A DNA stretch of 64,000 nt from Mucilaginibacter aquariorum (GTDB lineage: Bacteria; Bacteroidota; Bacteroidia; Sphingobacteriales; Sphingobacteriaceae): assembly GCF_024498135.1 (NCBI RefSeq), contig NZ_JANHOH010000001.1:1860001-1924000 (forward strand). The letters run 5' to 3'. Both the position numbers and the translations under genes were made by a program. Within the stretch, counting starts at the first letter, position 1. Every line of letters starts with the position of its first letter. Under the pieces are notes generated by a model. That model saw only the letters and a program-made list of their open reading frames with translations. It searched no databases and was not told the origin of the DNA. Shown in pieces: positions 33,683 through 42,033 of this stretch.

Positions 33683-34705
33683 ATGTCAAAATTTAATATT
33701 ACAGATACAGTAAATACATTTTCAGAACTGGGCAAACACCTTGCCACACCCAATGCACAGCTAATGGAGATCATTGAAACCGAGCGGCAGCACAACGCCT
33801 GGTTCACTCCCGAAAGTGTATTAAACGCAGTTAAAGCAACCGGCCAAATGCTAAACAAGGCCGACCTGGAGAAATGGCTAAAAAAATACAATATAGCGCA
33901 GGGCGGCAATAAAAAGGTTGGTTTAGTACTTGCCGGAAATATCCCGCTGGTGGGTTTCCATGATGTGCTTTGTGTATTGGTAACAGGTAATCACGCGCTT
34001 ATAAAAGCATCATCGCAAGATGCCCGCCTTATAAAATATGTGCTGAATAAACTGGTTGAGATAGATAATTTCTATGCTGATAAATTTAGTTTTGTAGAAA
34101 GGCTGGAAAATTTTGATGCCATAATAGCCACGGGTAGTAACAACACATCGCGCTATTTTGAGTACTATTTTGGCAAAGTGCCCAATATTATCCGCAAAAA
34201 CCGCAACAGCATAGCGTTGCTTACGGGCAATGAAAGTGCCGAACAACTAAGCGCGTTAGGTCACGATATTTTTGATTATTACGGCTTGGGTTGCCGCAAT
34301 GTATCTAAATTACTGGTTCCGGAGGGGTATGTTTTCAATTTCTTTTTTGAATCGATAGAGCATTTTGCGCCCATCATTAACCACCACAAATACAATAACA
34401 ACTACGATTATAACAAATCTATTTACCTGGTAAACCGCGATGAGCATTTAGATAACGGCTTTTTGCTATTAAAACAGGATACCCGCTTAACATCGCCCCT
34501 GGCTTGTTTATTTTATGAAACATATACCGATCTACAATCGGCACAAAACATGCTTCTGCAACAAAGCAAAAACCTGCAATGCATTGTTACTACAGTACCG
34601 CTGCAAACGCAAAACCAGGTGGTTGATTTTGGCCAAAGTCAGCACCCGCAATTGTGGGATTATGCCGATGGCGTAGATACGATGGAATTCTTGTCAAATC
34701 TTTAA
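33683..34705 (+). CDS. LuxC-like acyl-CoA reductase
   Basis: A 340-residue member of the acyl-CoA reductase (LuxC) family within the aldehyde dehydrogenase fold. The NAD(P)-binding region is GLVLAGNIPLVGFHDVLCVL with TGNHALIKAS (about 80-110). IATGSNNTSRYFEYYF (about 148-163) matches the family, and the putative acyl-binding Cys204 is in YYGLGCRNVSKL. LuxC proteins reduce acyl-CoA or acyl groups to aldehydes. No lux or synthetase partner is present, so the substrate in this non-luminous organism is unknown. It is divergent from an 8Fe ferredoxin gene. Confidence 0.85.
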   Translation: MSKFNITDTVNTFSELGKHLATPNAQLMEIIETERQHNAWFTPESVLNAVKATGQMLNKADLEKWLKKYNIAQGGNKKVGLVLAGNIPLVGFHDVLCVLVTGNHALIKASSQDARLIKYVLNKLVEIDNFYADKFSFVERLENFDAIIATGSNNTSRYFEYYFGKVPNIIRKNRNSIALLTGNESAEQLSALGHDIFDYYGLGCRNVSKLLVPEGYVFNFFFESIEHFAPIINHHKYNNNYDYNKSIYLVNRDEHLDNGFLLLKQDTRLTSPLACLFYETYTDLQSAQNMLLQQSKNLQCIVTTVPLQTQNQVVDFGQSQHPQLWDYADGVDTMEFLSNL

Positions 34706-34732
34706 AATTACAATACCTTTGGGGAGAATCGA

Positions 34733-34797
34733 AGACCATAGACGATAGTCCATAGCAATATGAATAATGCCTATCGACCATGAACCATGAGCTATCA
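34733..34797. repeat. Family E repeat (CCATAG/CTATCG units)
   Basis: Units ACCATAGACGATAGTCCATAG and CTATCGACCATGAACCATGAG are partly complementary. Related strings occur at 44732-44791 and 52680-52781. A TACCTTTG box (34714-34721) lies just before it. The repeat supplies an ATG at 34787 that is in frame with the next gene but is not its likely start. Confidence 0.55.
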
Positions 34798-34804
34798 ACT
34801 AAAT

Positions 34805-35008
34805 ATGTACATTATAAAAGTAAAAGGCGTTGCCAAAATACCCGATTACGTGCAATTAAGGGACGATAAATTTACCCTATTGGCGTACTTTAGGGTGGAT
34901 AGGCCCGAAAAATCATTAGAAAAGGTTGGCCTTACTGATAAGTACGAATACATTATGGGCGTTATTAAAGACCTGCCCTTTGGTAAAATATTAAAATTAG
35001 AGCTGTAA
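34805..35008 (+). CDS. Conserved small hypothetical protein (67 aa)
   Basis: A 67-residue soluble protein beginning MYIIKVKGVAKIPDYVQ, with strands FTLLAYFRVD and a C-terminal DLPFGKILKLEL. The start at 34805 is chosen because the in-frame ATG at 34787 is inside a dispersed repeat. It lies 5 nt before the FtsE gene and is likely co-transcribed with it. No function is known to me; the position before ftsE may point to a cell-division or envelope role, which is inference. Confidence 0.65.
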   Translation: MYIIKVKGVAKIPDYVQLRDDKFTLLAYFRVDRPEKSLEKVGLTDKYEYIMGVIKDLPFGKILKLEL

Positions 35009-35013
35009 ATAAG

Positions 35014-35697
35014 ATGATTGGAAACTCTATTATAAAACTAAATAATGTTGATATTTTTCAGCAAAAGCACCTGGTTCTGTCAAACGTAAACCTGCATATT
35101 GATAAAGGCGATTTTGTATGGCTTATTGGCCAAACCGGATCTGGTAAAAGCAGTTTACTGAAAGTTATTTATGGCGATTTAAATATAGCCAGCGGTACCG
35201 GCCACGCCTGCGGGTACGAACTAAGTAAACTGGCAACCAAAGATGTGCCATTTTTACGCCGTAAGCTGGGTATAGTTTTCCAGGACTTTCAATTATTGAC
35301 CGATAGATCTGTTGAGCAAAACCTGCAATTTGTGATGCGCGCCACCGGTTGGGATGATAAAAAACAAATAGCCGACCGTATACTGGACGTATTGGAGAAA
35401 GTTGGCCTGCGCTCTAAACTAAAAAAAATGCCGCATGAGCTATCAGGCGGCGAGCAGCAACGTGTGGTTATTGCCCGTGCTTTGCTAAATAACCCTGAAA
35501 TTATTTTGGCCGATGAACCTACCGGGAACCTTGACCCTGATACTTCTGAAGAGATAGTTTTGCTATTAAAACAGATAAGCCAGGGGGGCACGGCCGTAGT
35601 TGTTGCCACTCACGATTATCATATCATCCGCACCTTTCCATCGCGCATAATTAAATGCGAGAACGGTAAGGTATTAGAGGATGTACAGATAGCGTAG
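35014..35697 (+). CDS. ftsE: Cell-division ATP-binding protein FtsE
   Basis: A 227-residue ABC ATPase. Walker A GQTGSGKSS is at about 39-47, the Q-loop in IVFQDFQLL, signature LSGGEQQRV near 142, Walker B IILADEPTGNLDP near 162, and the switch His in VATHDYHII. The FtsE-type features (RRKLGIVFQDFQLL and DRSVEQNL) are seen. FtsE works with FtsX to control murein hydrolases at the septum. No ftsX gene is next to it here, so the partner must be elsewhere. A LolD-like lipoprotein ATPase is a less likely alternative. Confidence 0.85.
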   Translation: MIGNSIIKLNNVDIFQQKHLVLSNVNLHIDKGDFVWLIGQTGSGKSSLLKVIYGDLNIASGTGHACGYELSKLATKDVPFLRRKLGIVFQDFQLLTDRSVEQNLQFVMRATGWDDKKQIADRILDVLEKVGLRSKLKKMPHELSGGEQQRVVIARALLNNPEIILADEPTGNLDPDTSEEIVLLLKQISQGGTAVVVATHDYHIIRTFPSRIIKCENGKVLEDVQIA

Positions 35698-35699
35698 AC

Positions 35700-35819
35700 A
35701 GTTTGCAGTAGGCAGTTAGCAGTTGGCAGGGAGGCAGAATTTGCAAACTGCCTACTGATATCTGCAAACTAATTATACTGCCAACTAAAAACTGCCAACT
35801 TAATCCACACCTGCAAACT
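35700..35819. repeat. Family C repeat, longest copy (ftsE-grpE gap)
   Basis: GTTTGCAGTAGGCAGTTAGC and AGTTGGCAGG on the left are followed by TTTGCAAACTGCCTACTG, TCTGCAAACT, ACTGCCAACT and CTGCAAACTT on the right. The units alternate GCAGTT and AACTGC over 120 nt, so several alternative hairpins are possible. Confidence 0.7.
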
Positions 35820-35852
35820 TAACCGAATATTTTATTGACTACTGACACGTTG

Positions 35853-35883
35853 TCGGGTTTAACCCGATGGCAGGATACTTGAT
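35853..35883 (+). promoter_or_regulatory. Dyad and possible -24/-12 element upstream of grpE
   Basis: TCGGGTT, T, AACCCGA is a perfect palindrome at 35853-35867. It is preceded by GACA-CGT-TGTC (35843-35853) and followed by TGGCAG-N5-TTGAT, which resembles a sigma-54 -24/-12 element but lacks the GC of the -12 part. The site ends 15 nt before the grpE ATG. Heat-shock control is likely by gene content; which of these elements is used is not decided by sequence alone. Confidence 0.35.
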
Positions 35884-35897
35884 TAGCACTATTTGCT

Positions 35898-36488
35898 ATG
35901 AATTTTAATGACATGCTAAAGAAAAAAAATAAAGGAAATTCAGAAACCGCTAAAAATACCGCGGAAGTGACAAATGAAAGCGGACAGGTTGACGGTACGG
36001 AGCAGGTTGCTGAAACTGCCACAGCTGAAAACATCCCTACTGCCGAAGAAAGGTTTAAAGAAGAGCTATCACAAGCCAACGATAAATATTTAAGACTGTA
36101 TGCCGAGTTTGACAACTTTCGCCGCAGGACCATCAAAGAACGGGAAGACGCCAGAAAAACTGAGGGTAAAGATGTAATTGTTGCCTTATTACCCGTGCTG
36201 GATGATTTTGAACGTGCTTTACGCTCAATGGATAACGTTACCGATGTAATACCTGTTAAAGAAGGCGTGGCGTTGATACAGCACAAACTAAAAAATATAC
36301 TTACCCAAAAGGGTTTAAAAGAAATGCAATCAATAGGTACCGAGTTTAACCCTGATTTGCATGAGGCTATTACCAGCATACCTGCCCCAACTGATGATAT
36401 GAAAGGCAAAGTGGTTGATGAAATGGAAAAAGGTTACGAGCTTAACGAGAAAGTGGTGCGTTTTGCCAAGGTAATTGTAGGGGCGTAA
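35898..36488 (+). CDS. grpE: Nucleotide exchange factor GrpE
   Basis: GrpE (196 residues) releases ADP from DnaK. The N-terminal 50 residues are charged and disordered. A long coiled-coil helix (about 50-100) with the conserved RLYAEFDNFRRRTIKE segment follows, and the C-terminal beta domain has GTEFNPDLHEAITSIP and VRFAKVIVG. Length is normal. dnaJ lies 140 nt downstream, separated by a family D repeat; dnaK is not in the window. Confidence 0.96.
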   Translation: MNFNDMLKKKNKGNSETAKNTAEVTNESGQVDGTEQVAETATAENIPTAEERFKEELSQANDKYLRLYAEFDNFRRRTIKEREDARKTEGKDVIVALLPVLDDFERALRSMDNVTDVIPVKEGVALIQHKLKNILTQKGLKEMQSIGTEFNPDLHEAITSIPAPTDDMKGKVVDEMEKGYELNEKVVRFAKVIVGA

Positions 36489-36491
36489 GGA

Positions 36492-36625
36492 TAATTAGTG
36501 AATTAATGAGTTAGTGAATTAGTGATTTAGCTTCTGCACCAACTTATGAATTCATTAAGTAAAAAAATGATTTAGTTGATTTTCAATCACTAATTCACTA
36601 ATTCAAAAAATCAATAATTAATAGA
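36492..36625. repeat. Family D inverted repeat (grpE-dnaJ gap)
   Basis: TTAGTGAATTAGTGATT (36511-36527) and AATCACTAATTCACTAA (36585-36601) are perfect 17-nt reverse complements, with more units of the same kind on either side. It occupies almost the whole gap between grpE and dnaJ. Confidence 0.75.
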
Positions 36626-36628
36626 TAA

Positions 36629-37792
36629 ATGGCTAAGAGAGATTATTACGATGTGCTGGGGATTAGCAAAGGCGCGGATGCCGATGAGATAAAGAAAGCA
36701 TATCGTAAAATGGCTATTAAATATCACCCGGATAAAAACGAAGGTGATAAGGCTGCCGAAGAAAAGTTTAAGGAAGCTGCCGAGGCCTACGAGGTTTTAA
36801 GCAACCCCGAAAAACGCCAGCGTTATAACCAATTTGGACATGCAGCAAATGCAGGCTCTGCAAATGGTGGTGGTTATGGTGGGGGCAGCATGAATATGGA
36901 CGACATATTCAGTCAGTTTGGCGATATATTCGGCGGTGGTAGTCCGTTCGAAGGTTTCTTTGGTGGTGGCGGTGGCCGCCAGGGTGGTGGCCGCAGGGTT
37001 GCACGTGGCAGTAACTTGCGTATCAAAGTAAGGTTATCGCTTGAAGAGATTGCAAACGGCGCCGAAAAGAAAATAAAAGTAAACAAACAGATACTTTGTA
37101 ACACCTGTGATGGCACAGGCGCTAAGGATAAGTCATCTTTCCAAACCTGTAAAACCTGCGGTGGCGCGGGTTCTGTACGCAGGGTAACCAATACTATTTT
37201 GGGCCAGATGCAAACAACCAGCACCTGCCCTACTTGTAACGGCGAAGGTTCTACCATTACTTCAAAATGTAATGTTTGCCATGGCGACGGCGTTGTACGC
37301 GGCGAAGAAACCATCACTATAAACGTACCTGCGGGTGTAAGCGAAGGCATGCAGTTAAGCATGAGCGGCAAAGGTAATGCTGCCCCACGTGGCGGTGTAC
37401 CGGGCGATTTGATCATCCTGATTGAAGAGATCCCTCATGAAACATTAAAACGCGATGGTAATAATGTGATATATGACCTGCATATCAACTTTGTTGACGC
37501 CGCTTTAGGTACCAGCGTTGAAATACCAACTATTGATGGCAAGGCCAAGATAAAGATTGAGCCGGGCACACAAGGTGGTAAAATACTGCGTTTGAAAGGC
37601 AAAGGCGTACCAGAGGTAAACTCTTACCACCGTGGCGACCAGCTGATCCACATCAACATTTGGACACCAAAAGCCCTAAGCCGCGAAGAACGCGAAGCAT
37701 TAGAGAAACTGCAAGGTTCCCCTAACTTTAAACCCAACCCCGGCAAAAACGAAAAAAGCTTTTTTGAACGGATGAAGGAATATTTTGAGTAA
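36629..37792 (+). CDS. dnaJ: Chaperone DnaJ
   Basis: DnaJ (387 residues) is the Hsp40 partner of DnaK. The J domain (1-70) has the HPD motif at 33-35. A Gly-rich linker (about 75-125) follows. The zinc-finger domain (about 145-215) has four CxxCxGxG-type repeats ([32 protein letters not shown]). C-terminal substrate-binding beta domains complete a type I DnaJ. Downstream is a terminator. Confidence 0.98.
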   Translation: MAKRDYYDVLGISKGADADEIKKAYRKMAIKYHPDKNEGDKAAEEKFKEAAEAYEVLSNPEKRQRYNQFGHAANAGSANGGGYGGGSMNMDDIFSQFGDIFGGGSPFEGFFGGGGGRQGGGRRVARGSNLRIKVRLSLEEIANGAEKKIKVNKQILCNTCDGTGAKDKSSFQTCKTCGGAGSVRRVTNTILGQMQTTSTCPTCNGEGSTITSKCNVCHGDGVVRGEETITINVPAGVSEGMQLSMSGKGNAAPRGGVPGDLIILIEEIPHETLKRDGNNVIYDLHINFVDAALGTSVEIPTIDGKAKIKIEPGTQGGKILRLKGKGVPEVNSYHRGDQLIHINIWTPKALSREEREALEKLQGSPNFKPNPGKNEKSFFERMKEYFE

Positions 37793-37814
37793 GCATAGCC
37801 TGAATATATAACGA

Positions 37815-37844
37815 AGCCCTGCATTTTTAAATGCGGGGCTTTTT
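37815..37844 (+). terminator. Rho-independent terminator of grpE-dnaJ
   Basis: AGCCCTGCATTT and AAATGCGGGGCT pair with one G-T wobble around TT and are followed by a T-tract, 23 nt after the dnaJ stop. Confidence 0.85.
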
Positions 37845-37946
37845 GTTTGGATTTGATTATTAATAGCTCCGTTATTCCCCTAAAACAATAATTTGTAACA
37901 ATACATCCACCCTTATATCTAATTTAGCATAAAACTAAATCCTGAT

Positions 37947-38852
37947 ATGCTAAGCATTCGCAACATTGTTAAACAATACGCCGGTCACCGCGCATTAGAC
38001 GATGTGAGCCTTGAAGTAGAAAGCGGTAAAATATTTGGCCTGCTTGGGCCAAATGGTGCCGGTAAAACCTCCCTCATCCGTATTATTAATCAAATAACCG
38101 CCCCAGATTCAGGCGAAGTATACTTCAACGGACATAAGCTTAATCAATCGCACATTGAGCGTATTGGTTACCTGCCCGAAGAGCGCGGCCTGTATAAAAA
38201 GATGGAGATAGGCGAGCAAATGATATACCTGGCCCGCCTAAAAGGCCTCACCCGCGACGAAGCCACCACGAGGTTAAAACACTGGTTCAAAAAACTGGAT
38301 ATGGAAACCTGGTGGAAGAAAAAAATTGAAGAGCTATCAAAAGGGATGCAGCAAAAGGCACAGTTTGTAGCTACCGTTTTACATGAGCCCGATCTGATCA
38401 TCCTTGACGAACCTTTCAGCGGTTTTGACCCGGTAAATGCCGAGCTGATAAAAGACGAGATACTGGAACTAAACCGCAATGGCGCTACCATCCTTTTCTC
38501 TACCCACCGCATGGAATCTGTTGAGGAGCTTTGCGATTCTATCGCCCTTATCCATAAATCGCGTAAGATACTGGATGGCCGGGTTAAGCATATCCGTAAT
38601 TCTTACAAGAACGAAACGTACCTGGTAGAATACACCGGCGAGCAGCTAACTTTTGATGGTTCCCAGCCTTTTGAGGTGCTTAGTGAAGTTGCAGGAGAGG
38701 ATAACAGCAACACCATTAAAATTAAGCTCAGCGATGCTTCGGCTAATGATGTGCTGCAGTATCTTCTTCCAAAAACCCGCATTAATATGCTGCAGGAAGT
38801 TATACCCAGCATGAACGAGATCTTTATTGAAAAAGTAAACCTAATAGCCTAA
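37947..38852 (+). CDS. ABC transporter ATP-binding protein (NatA-like)
   Basis: A 301-residue ATPase with Walker A GLLGPNGAGKTS (about 31-42), signature LSKGMQQKAQFV near 130 and Walker B LIILDEPFSGFDP near 150, followed by the switch His in LFSTHRMESVEELC. A C-terminal extension of about 90 residues (DUF4162-like) follows. The order of ATPase then NatB-like permease and the divergent signature LSKGMQQK are typical of ABC-2 export systems for sodium or unknown substrates. The permease gene begins 3 nt after the stop. Confidence 0.92.
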   Translation: MLSIRNIVKQYAGHRALDDVSLEVESGKIFGLLGPNGAGKTSLIRIINQITAPDSGEVYFNGHKLNQSHIERIGYLPEERGLYKKMEIGEQMIYLARLKGLTRDEATTRLKHWFKKLDMETWWKKKIEELSKGMQQKAQFVATVLHEPDLIILDEPFSGFDPVNAELIKDEILELNRNGATILFSTHRMESVEELCDSIALIHKSRKILDGRVKHIRNSYKNETYLVEYTGEQLTFDGSQPFEVLSEVAGEDNSNTIKIKLSDASANDVLQYLLPKTRINMLQEVIPSMNEIFIEKVNLIA

Positions 38853-38855
38853 GCC

Positions 38856-40109
38856 ATGAATAAAGTATTATTGATCATACAGCGCGAGTATATTACCCGT
38901 GTGCGCAAAAAAAGCTTTATCGTAATGATATTTGTGGTGCCCTTATTGATATTGGGCATGTCGGCATTAATTGCTTTTATAGCTAAGGATAGCATGGAGA
39001 TCTCTAAACCACAAATTGTAAAGGTTATAGACGAAAGCCATTTGTTTGAAGGCAAGCTAAAGAATGCCAAAAACATACAATTTATTCCTACCAATGAACC
39101 TGTAGAGAAAGCCAAAGAAGGCCTTAAAGACAATGAGGACCTTTCTGTGCTGTTAATATCTAAAGATTACGCGCACAAGCCTGTGCAATTTTTCTCTAAA
39201 AAGAAACCATCATTTACCCTCACGGGCGAAGTAGAGAATCAGATGAACGAGATAGCCTCAACCAATACCATGCTGGCTAATCATATTGATACAGCACTTT
39301 TAAACAAGGCTAAAAAAAGCAAGGTATCTGTTAATGCCATGGAGGTAACCGAAACCGGCACTAAAGATGCCAATGTAGGCCCATCAATGATGGTGGGTAT
39401 TGCCTGTGCTATATTTATTTACTTAGCCTTGTTTATATATGGCGCTCAGGTTATGCGGGGGGTTATCGAAGAAAAAACCAGCCGTATCATCGAGGTCATC
39501 ATATCATCGGTTAAACCTTTCCAGTTGATGCTTGGTAAAATTATTGGCGTGGGCCTGGTAGGTTTAACACAGTTTACCGCATGGATAGTATTATCTATCA
39601 TCTCAACCAAGATTGCAGGTCATGCTGCATCGGGGCCGGGCAGCCCTATGGGGGGTGTTTTAGAAACCTTACAAACCATTCCGTTTGGCTTCATATTAGG
39701 ATGTTTTCTGTTTTACTTTATAACCGGCTATTTGCTGTATAGCGCATTATTCGCGGCAGTGGGCTCCGCTGTTGACAGCGAGACCGAAACCCAGCAATTT
39801 ATGTTCCCCATAACGTTGCCCCTGCTGTTCACTTATATTTTGTCGGTTTCGGTATTGTTCCGGGCACCTGATAGTCCGCTGGCAGTATGGTTATCCATAA
39901 TACCATTCACAGCACCGGTAGCTATGATGGTGCGTGTACCATTTGGCGGCGTTCCCGACTGGCAATTAGGCCTGTCAATGTTTATGATGATAATCGGCTT
40001 CTTATTTACTACCTACGTTGCAGCACGCATTTATCGTGTTGGCGTATTAATGTATGGCAAAAAAGCAAGCTTTAAAGAATTGGCTAAGTGGTTCTTTTAT
40101 AAAGAATAG
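38856..40109 (+). CDS. ABC-2 type transporter permease (NatB-like)
   Basis: A 417-residue membrane protein with an N-terminal helix (about 21-43), a large extracytoplasmic domain (about 45-175) and about five further helices to residue 395. GVIEEKTSRIIEVIISSVKPFQLMLGKIIG (about 200-230) is the family's conserved cytoplasmic loop. It pairs with the ATPase just upstream. By similarity to NatAB it could extrude sodium or drugs, but the substrate is not established. Confidence 0.9.
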   Translation: MNKVLLIIQREYITRVRKKSFIVMIFVVPLLILGMSALIAFIAKDSMEISKPQIVKVIDESHLFEGKLKNAKNIQFIPTNEPVEKAKEGLKDNEDLSVLLISKDYAHKPVQFFSKKKPSFTLTGEVENQMNEIASTNTMLANHIDTALLNKAKKSKVSVNAMEVTETGTKDANVGPSMMVGIACAIFIYLALFIYGAQVMRGVIEEKTSRIIEVIISSVKPFQLMLGKIIGVGLVGLTQFTAWIVLSIISTKIAGHAASGPGSPMGGVLETLQTIPFGFILGCFLFYFITGYLLYSALFAAVGSAVDSETETQQFMFPITLPLLFTYILSVSVLFRAPDSPLAVWLSIIPFTAPVAMMVRVPFGGVPDWQLGLSMFMMIIGFLFTTYVAARIYRVGVLMYGKKASFKELAKWFFYKE

Positions 40110-40118
40110 TATGTGACT

Positions 40119-40173
40119 GGTGAGGACACCAGACACGAGATATTTATTATGCCCTGTGTTCGGTGTCCTCACC
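40119..40173. repeat. Inverted repeat GGTGAGGACACC / GGTGTCCTCACC (family G)
   Basis: Perfect 12-nt arms at 40119-40130 and 40162-40173 with 31 nt between. The centre repeats a GACACGAG-like and CTGTGTTC pair. It lies between the ABC permease and the Ppx/GppA gene, just before a terminator. Confidence 0.65.
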
Positions 40174-40198
40174 GAACGCCCTTAACCTTATCATATTT

Positions 40199-40237
40199 AA
40201 ATCCCTGCTTAAGCCAAAACTTTAGCAGGGATTTTTT
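40199..40237 (+). terminator. Rho-independent terminator of the ABC transporter genes
   Basis: AAATCCCTGCT and AGCAGGGATTT are perfect 11-nt arms followed by a T-tract. It ends 13 nt before the ATG of the Ppx/GppA gene. Confidence 0.8.
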
Positions 40238-40250
40238 ATTTTAGCCAACG

Positions 40251-41180
40251 ATGAATAACAAACGCGTTGCTGTAATGGACCTGGGTACAAATACCTTTCA
40301 TCTGCTTATAGCAGAGGGTTCTGCGGATAATTTTATTGAGATATTTCACACCAATGAAGGTGTAAAGCTGGGTGAAGGGGGAATCAATAAAGGCGTTATC
40401 CAGCCGGCAGCCTTTGCACGTGGCGTTGCTACCATGCAGCGTTTTCAAAAACACATCGAAGAAAATAAGGTGACTGAGGTAAGGGCCATTGCCACATCTG
40501 CCATTCGTAATGCGGGTAATGGCGCGGATTTTATCCGCGAGGTAAAAGAAAAAACCGGCATCCAAATAGAACTTATTAATGGCGAACAGGAAGCGGCCCA
40601 CATTTACAATGGCATAAAAGCAAGCGGCTGCCTTGGCGACGATAATGCCCTGATAATGGATATTGGCGGCGGTAGTGTAGAATTCATCATCGGTAATGAT
40701 ACCGAAGTGCTTTGGAAACAAAGCTTTGAAATAGGCGCCGCCCGGTTAATGGACAAGTTCCATCAAACCGATCCTATACCCGTTCAATCTATAAAAGAAT
40801 TAACCCTATACTTAAACACAAAATTACCCGAGCTATTTTTAGCTGCATCTAAACACAAACCTTCTATTCTTATCGGGTCATCCGGCGCGTTCGAGAGCTT
40901 TGCCGAGGTTATTGAGCTGGAAAAAGGCAAAAAATTCGACTTGAAGAAAACCCGTGTTTATGAGTTTGATATTGATGAACTTTTGGATCTGATTGAAAGG
41001 CTTATCAAATCGACCCATAACCAACGCGCCAATATGGAAGGCATTATACCGGTACGGGTAGATATGATAGTAGTAGCCAGCTTGATTACCATTTACATGA
41101 TGCAAAAAATGGGTTTGGCCGATGTTACTATGTCTACTTATTCGTTAAAAGAGGGTGTGCTGGCGCAGATGCTGGGTTAA
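40251..41180 (+). CDS. Exopolyphosphatase / guanosine pentaphosphatase family (Ppx/GppA), short form
   Basis: A 309-residue protein with the two actin-like lobes of the ASKHA fold. The phosphate-binding loops are VMDLGTNTFHLLI at the N-terminus and LIMDIGGGSVEFIIG near residue 137. IATSAIRNAGNG near 82 and IGSSGAFESF near 205 are further family motifs. The C-terminal HD-like domain of E. coli Ppx is missing, which is usual for the short Bacteroidota form. It hydrolyses polyphosphate or pppGpp. Its 3' end overlaps the convergent minus-strand gene by 4 nt. Confidence 0.9.
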   Translation: MNNKRVAVMDLGTNTFHLLIAEGSADNFIEIFHTNEGVKLGEGGINKGVIQPAAFARGVATMQRFQKHIEENKVTEVRAIATSAIRNAGNGADFIREVKEKTGIQIELINGEQEAAHIYNGIKASGCLGDDNALIMDIGGGSVEFIIGNDTEVLWKQSFEIGAARLMDKFHQTDPIPVQSIKELTLYLNTKLPELFLAASKHKPSILIGSSGAFESFAEVIELEKGKKFDLKKTRVYEFDIDELLDLIERLIKSTHNQRANMEGIIPVRVDMIVVASLITIYMMQKMGLADVTMSTYSLKEGVLAQMLG

Positions 41181-41893
41181 AAAATTCGTCCCATTTTATA
41201 CCACAACACTTTGTAAAAAGGTATTTTTTTAACGCGGACAACCGTTATTGCACCACCTAAAACAACTCGCCTGGATTTTAAAGCAACACAATTGGTTCCG
41301 GTATTAAAATCTTTAATATTAATAACGGTGTAATCATAGCCTAAACGTGATATTACCAGGCTATCCGCAGTAGAAGGCACAGTTAAAACAAACGTTCCAC
41401 TACTATCAGTTTTCGTACTCAGTCCGGAATTTTTAACCATTAAAGACACATCTTGTATCGGCGAATTATCGTAAGCATCAATTATCTTTCCCTTAACCGT
41501 ACTATAACTAATACTATCAACTGCTGGCACATCTTTTACTGGATTAAACGACTGTGAGACCTTTACTTTTCCTACAGTACGTTGCGCATCGGCATCTGCT
41601 GTAGCAAACAAGCTTGTTACGGCCGCGGCAATTACCAGTTTTTTCCAAGAAAAACAGGGTTTCTCCTGTACAGCCAGGTCATTATTTAAACCGGCCAATT
41701 GTTGGCTTTCAAACCTGCCACAAACATTCCCTTGCTGAGCAAAATAATTAATGATCTCAGTATTGGTCATAACGGTAAAATCGGTAACTGTTTTATTGCA
41801 TTGCACACAATGCCGGCCCTGTTCAACCGGGGTCATCTGATTCCAGTTTTCGTGGCAGGGCTGCGGAATGGTAATACTTTTGATCGACTGCAT
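41177..41893 (-). CDS. Cys-rich cytosolic module joined by a membrane segment to a carboxypeptidase-regulatory-like domain
   Basis: A 238-residue protein. The N-terminal 60 residues hold four Cys (13, 29, 32, 58) in a pattern PCHENWNQMTPVEQGRHCVQC then NVCGRF, likely a metal-binding fold. At 84-104, KKLVIAAAVTSLFATADADAQ looks like an internal signal peptide or membrane segment. Residues about 130-205 (VKGKIIDAYDNSPIQDVSLM, LVISRLGYD) are a carboxypeptidase D regulatory-like beta sandwich, as in TonB-dependent receptors. The N-terminal module would be cytosolic and the beta domain periplasmic. Function unknown. Confidence 0.75.
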   Translation of the reverse strand: MQSIKSITIPQPCHENWNQMTPVEQGRHCVQCNKTVTDFTVMTNTEIINYFAQQGNVCGRFESQQLAGLNNDLAVQEKPCFSWKKLVIAAAVTSLFATADADAQRTVGKVKVSQSFNPVKDVPAVDSISYSTVKGKIIDAYDNSPIQDVSLMVKNSGLSTKTDSSGTFVLTVPSTADSLVISRLGYDYTVINIKDFNTGTNCVALKSRRVVLGGAITVVRVKKIPFYKVLWYKMGRIF

Positions 41894-42033
41894 AATGTTT
41901 AGTTTATTGCAGGATGCACTTAACTGCCGGTTTCCATAAGCCTTCCGATCTTTTTTTCCATTATAACTTTCTTAACACAAAATCAAATTGTACGGCAACC
42001 TTTGTATATTGCTTCGCTTATCGTCTCGCACAC

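Noticed and set aside
35881..35900. CIRCE element (HrcA operator) before grpE
   Set aside because: Only one half site (TTAGCACT) fits; the second arm and the 9-nt spacer of CIRCE are missing.
40251..41180. Ppx/GppA gene truncated at its 3' end
   Set aside because: The product lacks the C-terminal domain of E. coli Ppx, but the two-lobe core is complete and short forms are usual in Bacteroidota.
41914..42033. Forty-residue N-terminal extension of the M1 peptidase
   Set aside because: The extension would hide a clear signal peptide that begins at ATG 42034.
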